Assembly (NCBI RefSeq): GCF_917563885.1
Contig: NZ_CAKJTG010000003.1
Location: 40,293 to 104,292, forward strand
Source of the DNA: Pseudoneobacillus rhizosphaerae
Lineage (GTDB): Bacteria; Bacillota; Bacilli; Bacillales; Cytobacillaceae
DNA length: 64,000 nt
Direction: 5' to 3'
A program made the position numbers and the translations under genes. Positions 15,430-23,522 of this stretch are shown here, piece after piece. The notes below the pieces were generated by a model. The model was not told the origin of the DNA. It was given only the letters and a program-made list of their open reading frames with translations, and searched no databases. The first letter of the stretch is position 1. Each line of letters starts with the position of its first letter.

Positions 15430-15625
15430 TGCGGAAGTGCCCGTTTAATGCCCTATGGACTGGAGCTCTCTTGACTGAGATATAGGAAACACGAAGAGCG
15501 CACTTTGCTCTTCGATGTTGACTTATCTTCGGTCATGTAAAAATCCAAAAACCGATTTTTACTCGGAGAGTGAAGTCCACTAGGCATTGGGCGCTGTAGC
15601 TGGACACTGCTCAAAGTCAAAAATT
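15430..15625. repeat. Long imperfect palindromic element inside the DUF1659-DUF2922-YvrJ group
   Basis: The outer arms 15437-15461 and 15574-15594 pair imperfectly (GCCC...ATGCCC-ATGGACT against AGTCCACTAGGCAT-GGGC). A perfect inner hairpin CGAAGAGC/GCTCTTCG lies at 15492-15514, flanked by TGACTGAGATA and TGACTTATCTT. Elements of this appearance are dispersed in Bacillaceae genomes; it lies between DUF2922 and YvrJ and carries no credible gene. Confidence 0.6.
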
Positions 15626-15671
15626 TTACAAAAAAGACTGACCTCATTACTGAAGCCAGCCTCTATACCGG

Positions 15672-15890
15672 TTAAACGATTTCATAATCTGTTACTTCAC
15701 GTTCAATAACTCGTGCTCCTTTTACAGAGACAAGATTTCCTGTAGGGGAGAAGAAAACTCCAGCAGCAATAATCTGATTCATAGAATCTTTCACTGTAGC
15801 AATCTCAATCGGTTCCTTCGGATTATCAATTGTGATGCGAGCCGTTCCGCCCATCTCTGTTGCGAATTGAAGTTCTAATGTTTTCGCCAT
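15672..15890 (-). CDS. DUF2922 protein
   Basis: A 72-residue protein: MAKTLELQFATE, then GGTARITIDNPKEPI, ending with GARVIEREVTDYEIV. This is the DUF2922 pattern, a short beta-rich protein of unknown function found in Firmicutes next to DUF1659. A strong AAAAGGAGGTG precedes the ATG at 15890. It lies 37 bases downstream of the DUF1659 gene, so the two form an operon with YvrJ further downstream. Confidence 0.85.
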   Translation of the reverse strand: MAKTLELQFATEMGGTARITIDNPKEPIEIATVKDSMNQIIAAGVFFSPTGNLVSVKGARVIEREVTDYEIV

Positions 15891-15927
15891 ACCTTTCACC
15901 TCCTTTTGGAAAAATCAATAAGGATTA

Positions 15928-16146
15928 TTACGCCATAATGTCAGAGCGGTCTGTACGTTCCACGGTGTAAAGTGGATCCTTACATAAAGCACCAAGAGCT
16001 TGTGCTGCCTGATAAATCTGACCCGCGGTTGCTTCATGCTTCAAATTGCTATACATCTTCCCTTTGAAAATCGGTTCTCCTTTCTCATTCACTCCTGTTT
16101 CAAACACCAAACGTAAATTCGAATCTACTAGAGTAGCTTGTGCCAT
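15928..16146 (-). CDS. DUF1659 protein
   Basis: A 72-residue protein, MAQATLVDSNLRLVFE... KGEPIFKGKMYSNL...YTVERTD, matching the DUF1659 pattern of small beta-strand proteins. AAAGGAGGTGAGG precedes the ATG at 16146, which is chosen over a longer frame for that reason. It is the first gene of the DUF1659-DUF2922 pair; the equal length (72 residues) and similar strand pattern of the two suggest related folds. The role is unknown. The roughly 360 bases upstream hold no other gene I can support. Confidence 0.85.
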   Translation of the reverse strand: MAQATLVDSNLRLVFETGVNEKGEPIFKGKMYSNLKHEATAGQIYQAAQALGALCKDPLYTVERTDRSDIMA

Positions 16147-16505
16147 GTTTGCCTCACCTCCTTTCACCTTCTATATACAAATAAAAGGTGGGGAAGGACA
16201 GGGTGAGATGAATTTTAATAAATATTTAATGAATAAGGTCATTGGTAATCCTTTGAAGTTCTACTTAAGAAACATGTTGTTGGCATTTAATTAATGTAAG
16301 TTTTGGCAGTATGTTTATTAAACTGAATGAAACATATTGCATAAAAAAGTTGTATAAGCACTAATATATATACATAAATGTATTGCTGCAGTTATGGAAG
16401 TAACGACGCAGTAGAGTTAAAAGTGTTATGGTAAACTTTGTAAGCGTGATATACTAATTAGTAAAATATCAAATGGTTAAACCATTTGGGTAAGGGGTTA
16501 TTGAG

Positions 16506-16769
16506 ATGGATATTTTTATACCAATTGGCTTAGGATTTTTTATAAATTTATTAGTTTTTATTATTTCTAAGAGTCTAAAACAAACTAATAATAAGTCATT
16601 ACTAATATGCTTGTATGCCGTTTTAGTATTTCTTCTATCATCCTTCATTATCGGTTCTTGGTTGGGGATGGGAATAGGCGTGATTAGTTCAGGTATGCTA
16701 ATTTTCGTGATTTTGATAGGAATTGTTATCGCAATAATTCCTCGTAAAAAATTTATGATATTTAACTAA
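16506..16769 (+). CDS. Small membrane protein, possibly YesK-like
   Basis: An 87-residue protein made almost entirely of three hydrophobic helices (about residues 2-22, 33-50, 52-78) with a Pro-Arg-Lys-Lys tail. The GSWLGMGIGVISSG stretch resembles YesK-like proteins of Bacillus, but the match is weak. TAAGGGG precedes the ATG. Single gene; function unknown. Confidence 0.55.
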   Translation: MDIFIPIGLGFFINLLVFIISKSLKQTNNKSLLICLYAVLVFLLSSFIIGSWLGMGIGVISSGMLIFVILIGIVIAIIPRKKFMIFN

Positions 16770-17023
16770 CGAAGGCTTTACCTAAACAAAGAAATAGTTT
16801 TAAAAGCTTAAATTATGCAAGTTTTTATACATTACTCGTTAGATAGTAGCGTCAGAAAATTGCGGATTTACAGCGCTAAGGAAAGTTTCTCCATAAAAAA
16901 TAGCCGATTCCAAGGAATCGACTGTTAAATTAAAGCACCTGTTAGTGAAAAATAATTATTTTTTCATCATACGAATTTTATAGAGTTATGACTATTTTTA
17001 TTTTGCCTCTAAGTTCTAGGGGC

Positions 17024-17920
17024 TTACTCACCTACCATACCATCCTTATCAGCATCGTGCATATATGGGTATAACCAATGATCACTCGTTATCGGCATGC
17101 TGAAACCGGCATCTTTCGCTTCTTTAATGGTCACCTTTCCATTACTGTTTGTATCAACTTTAGAAATATCACCAGTTGTACTTGGATTAGTTGAAGCCTT
17201 ACCGCCTGTTAAACCGAGCGATGCGTTTATATCATCTGGATTCACATTATCAAATTTATCAACGATTTCGTTCCCCCTTAATGTATAGGTGTACTGATAA
17301 CTTGAAGGAATCTGCGTTTTTGTATTCGGATATGTGATTATGGCTTCAAAATTAGTGCCTCCACCTGCTTTGCGAATTGCGTCTTCCATATAAGCTTGGT
17401 CACCATGCCGGTTGAGTGTACTATCTTGTGGGGTGATATTATAAGCATTTGATACCCCGCCGAGAGAATCAGCAATGACATGTCCTTCATCTAAAACGGG
17501 ACTTTCGACACCAGGCACCTTTGCCTCATCAGCGTAGTATCTGCCAGACGATAACACAGGTTCTTTAAGGTCATCTTGTAAAATGATTTCGTCAGCGATG
17601 ACACGGACTAATTGCCCGTATTCATTCGTAAATGCCCAATATTCACGGTCTCCATATCCAATATCAACGACGACGTTAGGTTTACGATATCCAGATAAGT
17701 CACCACCATCAACTTCAATAAGTTTGTATCCTGAAAACAGTTCATTATTTGGTTGGGTTGGTGTTTCCTCCGCAACCGTAGTGACAGTTTCTTCTTTTTC
17801 ATTATTCTTATTTGATTCAACTGTTTCTACATCTATATTGGATGTATCTTCTATGTTGCTACAACCAACCATAGAGATGATCGTTAAAAGTAAGATTAAA
17901 TAATTCATTTTCTTTTTCAT
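17024..17920 (-). CDS. Secreted DNA/RNA non-specific endonuclease, lipoprotein
   Basis: A 298-residue exported nuclease. The N-terminus is a lipoprotein signal (MKKKMNYLILLLTII, then lipobox SMVGC with Cys20), followed by a Glu/Thr-rich linker. Residues about 60-225 form an Endonuclease_NS_2 domain with the active-site segment DEGHVIADSLGG (catalytic His) and NITPQDSTLNRHGDQ. Residues about 250-298 carry EF-hand-like calcium loops (DTNSNGKVTIKE, DADKDGMVGE). GGAGAG precedes the ATG. It probably degrades extracellular nucleic acid at the cell surface, for nutrition or DNA processing; a competence link is speculative. Confidence 0.82.
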   Translation of the reverse strand: MKKKMNYLILLLTIISMVGCSNIEDTSNIDVETVESNKNNEKEETVTTVAEETPTQPNNELFSGYKLIEVDGGDLSGYRKPNVVVDIGYGDREYWAFTNEYGQLVRVIADEIILQDDLKEPVLSSGRYYADEAKVPGVESPVLDEGHVIADSLGGVSNAYNITPQDSTLNRHGDQAYMEDAIRKAGGGTNFEAIITYPNTKTQIPSSYQYTYTLRGNEIVDKFDNVNPDDINASLGLTGGKASTNPSTTGDISKVDTNSNGKVTIKEAKDAGFSMPITSDHWLYPYMHDADKDGMVGE

Positions 17921-18037
17921 TTTAGACTCTCCTATAATAGTTTCATACTTTTTATTTTAAAAACGATGACTTTCAACGTATTCTAAAATCTTACCATAAA
18001 AAAACTAATGTCAATTAAATTATCCTGCGTCGTTAGC

Positions 18038-18108
18038 AAAGCAAGTGCCAGGCACCACTCGCGGACAATTTTACCTGAAATTTCCACGTTAGGTGCCTGG
18101 CACTATTT
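18038..18108. repeat. Dispersed palindrome (type A), intact copy
   Basis: AAAGCAAGTGCCAGGCACCACTCGCGGACAA... and ...AGGTGCCTGGCACT form inverted arms around GGACAATTTTACC. It abuts the truncated exonuclease-family fragment that starts at 18111. Confidence 0.8.
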
Positions 18109-18110
18109 AA

Positions 18111-18392
18111 TTGTATTCGGGGATAGGTGGTTTCCATACCTTAACTCAACTTTTTAATGATTTAAAAATAAGTAGCTGTTATCACCGTTTTTACCATGAA
18201 GATTTTGGTCAGGAGAGTATAGCAACTTATTTTCACCAAAGAAAAAGTCAATTACCCTTCCATATTGATTATTGTTTTGTATCAAGAAGTATTTTAGAAG
18301 ACATAAAGGAATTTTACATTGGAAAATCGAAGGATTGGATAGAGGTAAGTGACCACTTCCCTTTGATTTTAGAAATTGAAAAGATAATTTAA
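18111..18392 (+). pseudogene. C-terminal fragment of an endonuclease/exonuclease/phosphatase family gene
   Basis: The frame ends with HIDYCFVSRSIL...EVSDHFPLILEI, the conserved C-terminal part (HxDY and SDHxP) of the exonuclease III-like EEP superfamily. The N-terminal two thirds, including the metal-binding Asn/Glu, are absent. The remaining coding sequence begins only three bases after a dispersed palindrome. I call it a 5-prime-truncated pseudogene. A nominal TTG start at 18111 has no ribosome binding site. Confidence 0.7.
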
Positions 18393-18406
18393 GGAGGTAT
18401 TTTTCA

Positions 18407-18643
18407 ATGACGCAAAATGAAGTTATTATTGAGGCTTTAGAAGCCCTCGGTGGGGAAGGGACCATCAAAGAAGTCTGTGCTTGGATGGATGAGATGTATC
18501 CAAACAGATGGAAGGATTATGGAACGGCCATGGCAGATATGGTACCTGTTTATCTTGGTGGAAATAATACGTCTAATGTAAAGGATGAACTACGTATACT
18601 TGAAAGAATGGCACTAGGGCGATACCGATTGATTTATAAGTAA
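18407..18643 (+). CDS. Small winged-helix-like protein
   Basis: A 78-residue protein: IIEALEALGGEGTIKEVCAWM...MYPNRW, then a short loop and ERMALGRYRLIYK. The pattern of helix, turn, helix and beta-hairpin resembles a winged helix of the HARE type that modulates restriction or chromatin proteins, but this is only a fold-level guess. AAGGAGG precedes the ATG. The gene lies 18 bases before a PGN_0703-type nuclease gene, so they are co-transcribed and may work together. Confidence 0.65.
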   Translation: MTQNEVIIEALEALGGEGTIKEVCAWMDEMYPNRWKDYGTAMADMVPVYLGGNNTSNVKDELRILERMALGRYRLIYK

Positions 18644-18661
18644 ATAGTATGGGGTGATAAG

Positions 18662-19495
18662 TTGGATTATCAGAATCGAGTAAAAGAACATTTGGCCGAT
18701 TATAAACAAAATGTACTATGTATTTCAGAAAATGGCATTTGGAAGAGAAATCAAAAAGAGTATTCGCATATTTTGCCGGTTGAACAATATCATTTGAACT
18801 TGTTATGGAATTATCGTGAAGCCCTTATGGCATACATAGAAGCGCAACGAATTAAACTTCACCAAGACTTTCACCATTTGAACTCCTCACAAGCAGCGTG
18901 CTTAAACTTTTTCTATCCATTAATTCAAGAAAATCAAATATATTTACTGCTTCTATTGCTAGGGGTAGAAGGTGAAGGTGTAGACCAGTGTGAATTTGAA
19001 AAAGTCATAATTAACGAGGAAGGAACTAATTTTGATTTTTATATAAAATTACAATCTGGTAGACAGCTATTTTTTGAAATTAAATTTAGTGAAAATGAAT
19101 TTGGAAAAGTTAAAGACGAGGATAAGTACCGCCAAAAATATGAAGCAGTTTATAAGGATAGGCTTGCCGGAAAATTGAAATCGGGTCTATCAGAATATCA
19201 AACTTTAATACAGAATTATCAATTGCTCCGGAACATTTCATATGTTAGTGATGAAAACTAGGATTTGCTCATTATTATATGCCCAACTGAAAACAAGAAG
19301 CTTCATAAGGAATATGGGTATGTGGTGGATAATGTCATTGTTCCGAGTTTGCACAATAAGGTTCGGATGATTACTTGGGAGACGTTGTTAGAAGAGATGG
19401 CTGCCTTGTTGCAGAATACTAGTAAAGTTCCTGATCGTTTAGTTGAACATTATGAGAAGTTTGGGGAGAAATACGTTTTAACCTCAAAAAACTAG
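18662..19495 (+). pseudogene. PGN_0703-type putative restriction endonuclease interrupted by TAG
   Basis: One reading frame from a TTG (GGGGTGATAAG upstream) to 19495 encodes about 277 residues. It is broken at 19259-19261 by a TAG between DEN and DLLIIICPTENK. The first part has LNSSQAACLNFFYPL, a hallmark of the family, and the PD-(D/E)XK core NFDFYIKL...LFFEIKFSEN (D, then E-x-K). The second part supplies the final beta strand and helices. Because the frame is unchanged across the stop, this is a point nonsense change (CAG to TAG is one step), not a frameshift. Unless the stop is suppressed the product is a 199-residue N-terminal piece that keeps the E-x-K residues. It is followed by a WYL regulator, typical of defence loci. 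Confidence 0.7.
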
Positions 19496-19610
19496 AGATG
19501 AGTTTCAGGCCAAGTGGTATTATTCTTCATCGTAATTGAGGTAAACATTTTATCTAATTCTTGCTTAGGTGCAAAATGGGTAAATATCTAGTGTAATGAG
19601 GTGTCGTAGT

Positions 19611-20621
19611 ATGAGTAATAAAGTTCAAGAATCCGAATTCTCCAATCGTAAAAGACTATTTCTTCTAATGGAGATATTAAAAAAATATACAGATATCAAT
19701 CATCAACTTACGCTTCAAGAAATAGTTGAATTATTTGAGGATGACTTTGGGATTGTGGTTAATCCTGTTGGACTAAGGAATGATTTAAAAGAATTAGAAA
19801 AAATAGATGCATTTGCAGTGATTTTTGATAGAGAAGCGAACGGTTTACCGACCTATTATAGCTATCAAAATCGCCCCTTTGAAACTCATGAGCTACGTCT
19901 AATGATTGATGCCATTTCCTCTGCAAAATTTATTACAAAGATAGATACAGAAAAAATAATTGAAAAACTAAAGAAGTTAACAAGTGTGTACCAAGCACCA
20001 CAGCTAGAAAACCGGATTGTCCTATCAGAACATAATAAATCTGAGAATCGGAATGTTAAATACATTATTAGTGATTTACACGAGGCGGTTTCGGCAAAGA
20101 GAATTATTGAATTCCAGTATGTACGTTACAACACCAATAAGGAATTTGTATTAAGTAATAATGGGGATGTTTATCGCGTCAAACCCTATGGACTAGTTTG
20201 GAATAATGATTACTATTACTTGATTGGAGAATATGTTCCGAAAAGAGAGATCAGGCATTATCGTATCGATCGAATCTATAAAAATATTACAAAAACGGAA
20301 GAAACTTTTCTGCCTGACAAAAACTTTAATATTACTCAGTATACAGAGAAACTTTTTCATATGTATGCAGGGGAAGAAACTACTATTGAACTGGAATTTT
20401 CATCAAGTCTAATAAATGTTGTTATAGACCGATTTGGAAGAAAAGCGGATATACGTTCCATAGACGAATCAAGATTCAAATTGTTCACAAAAGGGATAAT
20501 TAGTGAAGGATTGGTCCGTTGGATTTTAACTTGGGGAAGTGAAGCCAAGGTTTTGTATCCGCCTATGCTTGTTGAGCGTTTAAAGATTGAAACAGAGAAA
20601 TTGTATCATATTTACCGATAA
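19611..20621 (+). CDS. WYL-domain transcriptional regulator
   Basis: A 336-residue regulator with an N-terminal winged helix (residues about 12-80, LTLQEIVELFEDDFG), a helical linker, and a WYL domain at about 150-215 containing IEFQYVRYN, VKPYGLVWNNDYYYLIGEY and IRHYRIDRI. A WCX-like C-terminal region (TIELEFSS...VRWILTWG) closes the protein. WYL proteins bind nucleic-acid ligands and often control phage-defence genes. The ATG at 19611 is favoured by AGGTG upstream; the gene begins about 115 bases after the broken nuclease gene, which it may have regulated. Confidence 0.85.
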   Translation: MSNKVQESEFSNRKRLFLLMEILKKYTDINHQLTLQEIVELFEDDFGIVVNPVGLRNDLKELEKIDAFAVIFDREANGLPTYYSYQNRPFETHELRLMIDAISSAKFITKIDTEKIIEKLKKLTSVYQAPQLENRIVLSEHNKSENRNVKYIISDLHEAVSAKRIIEFQYVRYNTNKEFVLSNNGDVYRVKPYGLVWNNDYYYLIGEYVPKREIRHYRIDRIYKNITKTEETFLPDKNFNITQYTEKLFHMYAGEETTIELEFSSSLINVVIDRFGRKADIRSIDESRFKLFTKGIISEGLVRWILTWGSEAKVLYPPMLVERLKIETEKLYHIYR

Positions 20622-20688
20622 ACCTTGGAAGAAAAAGGATACGTATAACTTTGATTAAATATTTTATTTAAGATAATAATTGATCATC

Positions 20689-20724
20689 AGCACCTACATG
20701 TAACACTAAATGTAGGTGCTTTTT
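20689..20724 (+). terminator. Terminator after WYL regulator
   Basis: AGCACCTACAT pairs with ATGTAGGTGCT around TAACACTA, followed by TTTT. Confidence 0.85.
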
Positions 20725-20814
20725 CCACCCCTCATAAAATTGTAAAGGGTCAATAAAAATTATCTCATACAATTAAAGTAGTTAAACACAAGGGAGTAAG
20801 GGGGAGTTGGAAAT

Positions 20815-21486
20815 ATGGAGTTTTGGTCAGCGGAACAATTAAGAAAAGAATTTGATGTGATAGCAAGTTTCTATCAAATTGAGGTTGGTAGTATATTGTA
20901 TCAGTGTAGAAGCCATGCTGTGATTTTTAGAAAAGGGTATAACAATCAAGGATTTCCTGATGCTATAGTTTGTATGGCTAATCCAGGGGGAGCTCGTCCA
21001 GAAGATTCGTCTTATCAGTTACCAATCATTCAAAATCATTTTGATAAAGTTGCTTATGTAATGTCTAAAGATGATTCAACAATTCGCCAATTACAGAGGC
21101 TAATGCAGAAAATGAACTGGAATGTTATTTCGATTATTAATCTTAGTGATTTAATTTCTGATAATATGGAAGATTTTCAAGTAAAACTAAAACAAGTAGA
21201 ACAATATTCTTTTAAGAAACACTCAATTTTTGATGATACTAGATTATTGGAAAGAGAAGCGTTGCTAGATTGTAACAGTAATTATACAAAAATTATTTTA
21301 GCATGGGGTAAGGATTCTAGTATTAATCAGCTGGCATGTGTTGCTATTGGTATTCTTTCAAAAAAAGAAAAGCATTTATTCGGTTTAAAGTATTCAAGTC
21401 AAAAATGGGACTATGCACATCCTTTTCCTCGTAAGAAACAGCGATGTATAGAGTGGCTTAAGAAAATGAGTTTACAATTAAGTTAA
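20815..21486 (+). CDS. DUF1643-like protein
   Basis: A 223-residue soluble protein. The segment MANPGGARPEDSS (position of the LNPS-A-D motif), then DDSTIRQLQRLMQKMNWNVISIINL, and later IILAWGKDS reproduces the order of conserved blocks in DUF1643, an uncharacterised family with a predicted nucleotide- or base-processing fold. AGGGGGAG precedes the ATG. The gene is followed about 145 bases downstream by the fused sirtuin; both point the same way and could act together, but the gap allows separate promoters. The match is to the motif pattern, not close overall. Confidence 0.6.
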   Translation: MEFWSAEQLRKEFDVIASFYQIEVGSILYQCRSHAVIFRKGYNNQGFPDAIVCMANPGGARPEDSSYQLPIIQNHFDKVAYVMSKDDSTIRQLQRLMQKMNWNVISIINLSDLISDNMEDFQVKLKQVEQYSFKKHSIFDDTRLLEREALLDCNSNYTKIILAWGKDSSINQLACVAIGILSKKEKHLFGLKYSSQKWDYAHPFPRKKQRCIEWLKKMSLQLS

Positions 21487-21631
21487 TCTGAGTGTTTTAA
21501 TTAAACAAATTAAAAGTCAAGGTACCCCTGAAACTATTTTATTTCGAGGTACTTACTCAATAGAGTATATAAATATTGTTAACAAGGTACATTTTGTGCA
21601 AACTTTAATTCATTGAAGGGATGATGAGAGT

Positions 21632-22744
21632 ATGAATAATGACTGGCAGACAATTATTTCGGTTGGGGTAGAAGGTGGAAGTATCACATTATTGGGAAGA
21701 GAACTTCAACCAGGAGAGTGGGTTTTTAAAAAATCAATAAATGAGATCAACTTATTTGATGGTGAAGATGAGACGATTCTATCCCCACAACCGACTAGAG
21801 AAGTTCGTACACTTAAATATCCGTTGCCGGATCCAGATGAGGTAGATTCTTGGGATAGGGCACTTCAACTATTAGATAGATACCCTTGGCCACGTCTTAA
21901 TCCTCATAAAGTGCATCCAGCTTTTCGTAAGAAAGTCTGGGGAGCATTACAGAAGATTGGCAAGCAAAGAAAGGAAAATACATTTGATACTTTTCAATTT
22001 AATCGTTGGGTAAGATTGTGTTTTCCAGGCTACTCTATAGAAAAGGTTGTTTTATCCACTTGGCTTCAAAATTCAAAGTATACAACTATACTAACTGGGG
22101 CAGGTATGTCCACTGAATCCAATATTCCTGACTTTCGTTCGAAGGAAGGATGGTGGAAGAATATTGATCCTCGTACGGTTGCAACGACTGAAGCACTTAG
22201 GAACAGATATGATTTATTTCACGAATTTTATAGTATGCGGATAAAAGGACTTGAAAATTGTTCTCCACACAAGGGGCATGAAGTCTTAGCTTCTTGGGAA
22301 CAAAAGGGCTTGATTCAAGCTATCGCTACACAAAACGTAGATGGATTTCATACTGCTGCAGGTAGTCGCCATGTATATGAACTTCACGGATCCATCCATA
22401 AATTTCGATGTGATAATTGCTCTTTCTCGTCAAGCAAAGAATTATTTTTAACCAAAGTAGCATGCAGCCATTGCGGCGGAAAGCTTAGGACGGGAATCGT
22501 TTTATTTGGTGAGTCACTACCTGAGACTAATTGGAACTCGTCACTGGAACACATTCGTAAATCTGAGCTAGTTATCGTGATAGGCACTAGCCTTGAAGTC
22601 TTTCCTGCTAGCAGTCTTCCACAGATGACAGATGGAAGAACTGTTTATATCAATTACGAAATGAATGATAACCGTCCTAAATTTGACCTGGTTATTAAAG
22701 GTAAAGCGGGAGAAGTATTGCAACAATTAGAGGAGATTTTGTAG
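21632..22744 (+). CDS. Two-domain sirtuin: N-terminal unknown domain fused to SIR2
   Basis: A 370-residue protein. Residues 1 to about 135 look like a protein usually found on its own in proteobacteria (VGVEGGSITLLGREL...DRALQLLDRYPWPRLNPHKVHPAFRKKVW). From about 148 on it is a complete SIR2 domain: ILTGAGMSTES, IPDFRS, TQNVDGFH, catalytic H252 (ELHGS), zinc pairs CDNC and CSHCGG, and GTSLEVFPA. Such enzymes use NAD+ for deacylation or, in defence systems, NAD+ depletion. Presence of the zinc ribbon fits the deacylase branch. AAGGGATGATGAG precedes the ATG. The truncated paralogue at 11447-12169 has lost the N-terminal domain. Confidence 0.8.
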   Translation: MNNDWQTIISVGVEGGSITLLGRELQPGEWVFKKSINEINLFDGEDETILSPQPTREVRTLKYPLPDPDEVDSWDRALQLLDRYPWPRLNPHKVHPAFRKKVWGALQKIGKQRKENTFDTFQFNRWVRLCFPGYSIEKVVLSTWLQNSKYTTILTGAGMSTESNIPDFRSKEGWWKNIDPRTVATTEALRNRYDLFHEFYSMRIKGLENCSPHKGHEVLASWEQKGLIQAIATQNVDGFHTAAGSRHVYELHGSIHKFRCDNCSFSSSKELFLTKVACSHCGGKLRTGIVLFGESLPETNWNSSLEHIRKSELVIVIGTSLEVFPASSLPQMTDGRTVYINYEMNDNRPKFDLVIKGKAGEVLQQLEEIL

Positions 22745-22788
22745 AAGAAGGAAGCGAAGGGATGTTCTCATGCTTTCATACTAAGGTT

Positions 22789-22853
22789 AAAGTGCCAGGC
22801 ATCACTCGCGAACAATTTTCTCTAATTGTCCACAGAGGATGCCTGGCACTTTT
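22789..22853. repeat. Dispersed palindrome (type A), intact copy
   Basis: AAAGTGCCAGGCATCACTCGCGAACAATTT ... AATTGTCCACAG ... GATGCCTGGCACTTT. The arms pair along their length. It lies between the fused sirtuin and the stop codon of the truncated leftward gene. Confidence 0.85.
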
Positions 22854-22859
22854 AGTAGG

Positions 22860-23460
22860 CTACCCACCAATAATCTGCACTTCCTCGAACCCCTTTGTTT
22901 TCTTAAAAGACATGGCATGCTGGAAGTTGGTTAAAGCATCAGACGGGTCTAATTGATCGAAATTTAGGTGGTTGACGGTCGGTAAGTCGTATCTAGCTGA
23001 TAAAATCACCACCTTTTCTTCATGTCCCGTCGAGCTGTTTAAGCGATTTTCAAAGACGTGCACATAGACATCGCGAACGGGCAATAAGGCAAACATGTCT
23101 CTGGCAATTCGTAAGGCACAGCTGCAAACGTAATCCTGAAGTAAATCATAATAGGCTGTTTTGGACATTGCCTTTTCTGAAAGTTTTCCTGTTTTCGTGA
23201 GGCTAATAGCTTTTTCAGGAATGACTTTGGTGGCATTAATTTCAAAGGACACATGGATTTCATTTTCGTCATCTGTGCCAAATTCAAAAGAACTGCCAAA
23301 CTCGACTAAATCATCTAATGGTCTAAATTCATCAATAACGATAAAGTAAGCATCAATGTCTTTCTCGAGAACTCGTTTCGCCATCAGATGCATATCGTGC
23401 CACTCGGACCAGTCAGCTTGGTCCTTTTGTTTGGATGCATAAACTTGATCAATCAAAGTA
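22860..23460 (-). pseudogene. 5-prime-truncated gene, bracketed by two dispersed palindromes
   Basis: About 200 codons of leftward coding sequence ending VNHLNFDQLDPSDALTNFQHAMSFKKTKGFEEVQIIGG. The conserved-looking tail (LDPSDA-NF-H-M-FKKT-GF) resembles the C-terminal part of Bacillus proteins annotated DUF4236, though I am not certain of this. The apparent N-terminus (MWCLALFYTLID) is encoded by the palindrome at 23462-23522 and lacks a ribosome binding site. I therefore read it as the 3-prime part of a longer gene whose start has been removed. The other end touches the palindrome at 22789-22853. Confidence 0.55.
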
Positions 23461-23461
23461 T

Positions 23462-23522
23462 AAAAAAGTGCTAGGCACCACAAAAAGACAGTTGTCCATT
23501 TGTGTTGCCTAGCACTTTTTTT
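23462..23522. repeat. Dispersed palindrome (type B), intact, terminator-like
   Basis: AAAAAAGTGCTAGGCACCAC and GTGTTGCCTAGCACTTTTTTT pair around AAAAAGACAGTTGTCCATTT. U-runs in both directions let it end transcription from either side. It overlaps the stop of the purine permease gene. Confidence 0.85.

Noticed and set aside
17583..17903. 106-codon ORF opposite the secreted nuclease
   Set aside because: A shadow of the nuclease gene; no ribosome binding site or family pattern.
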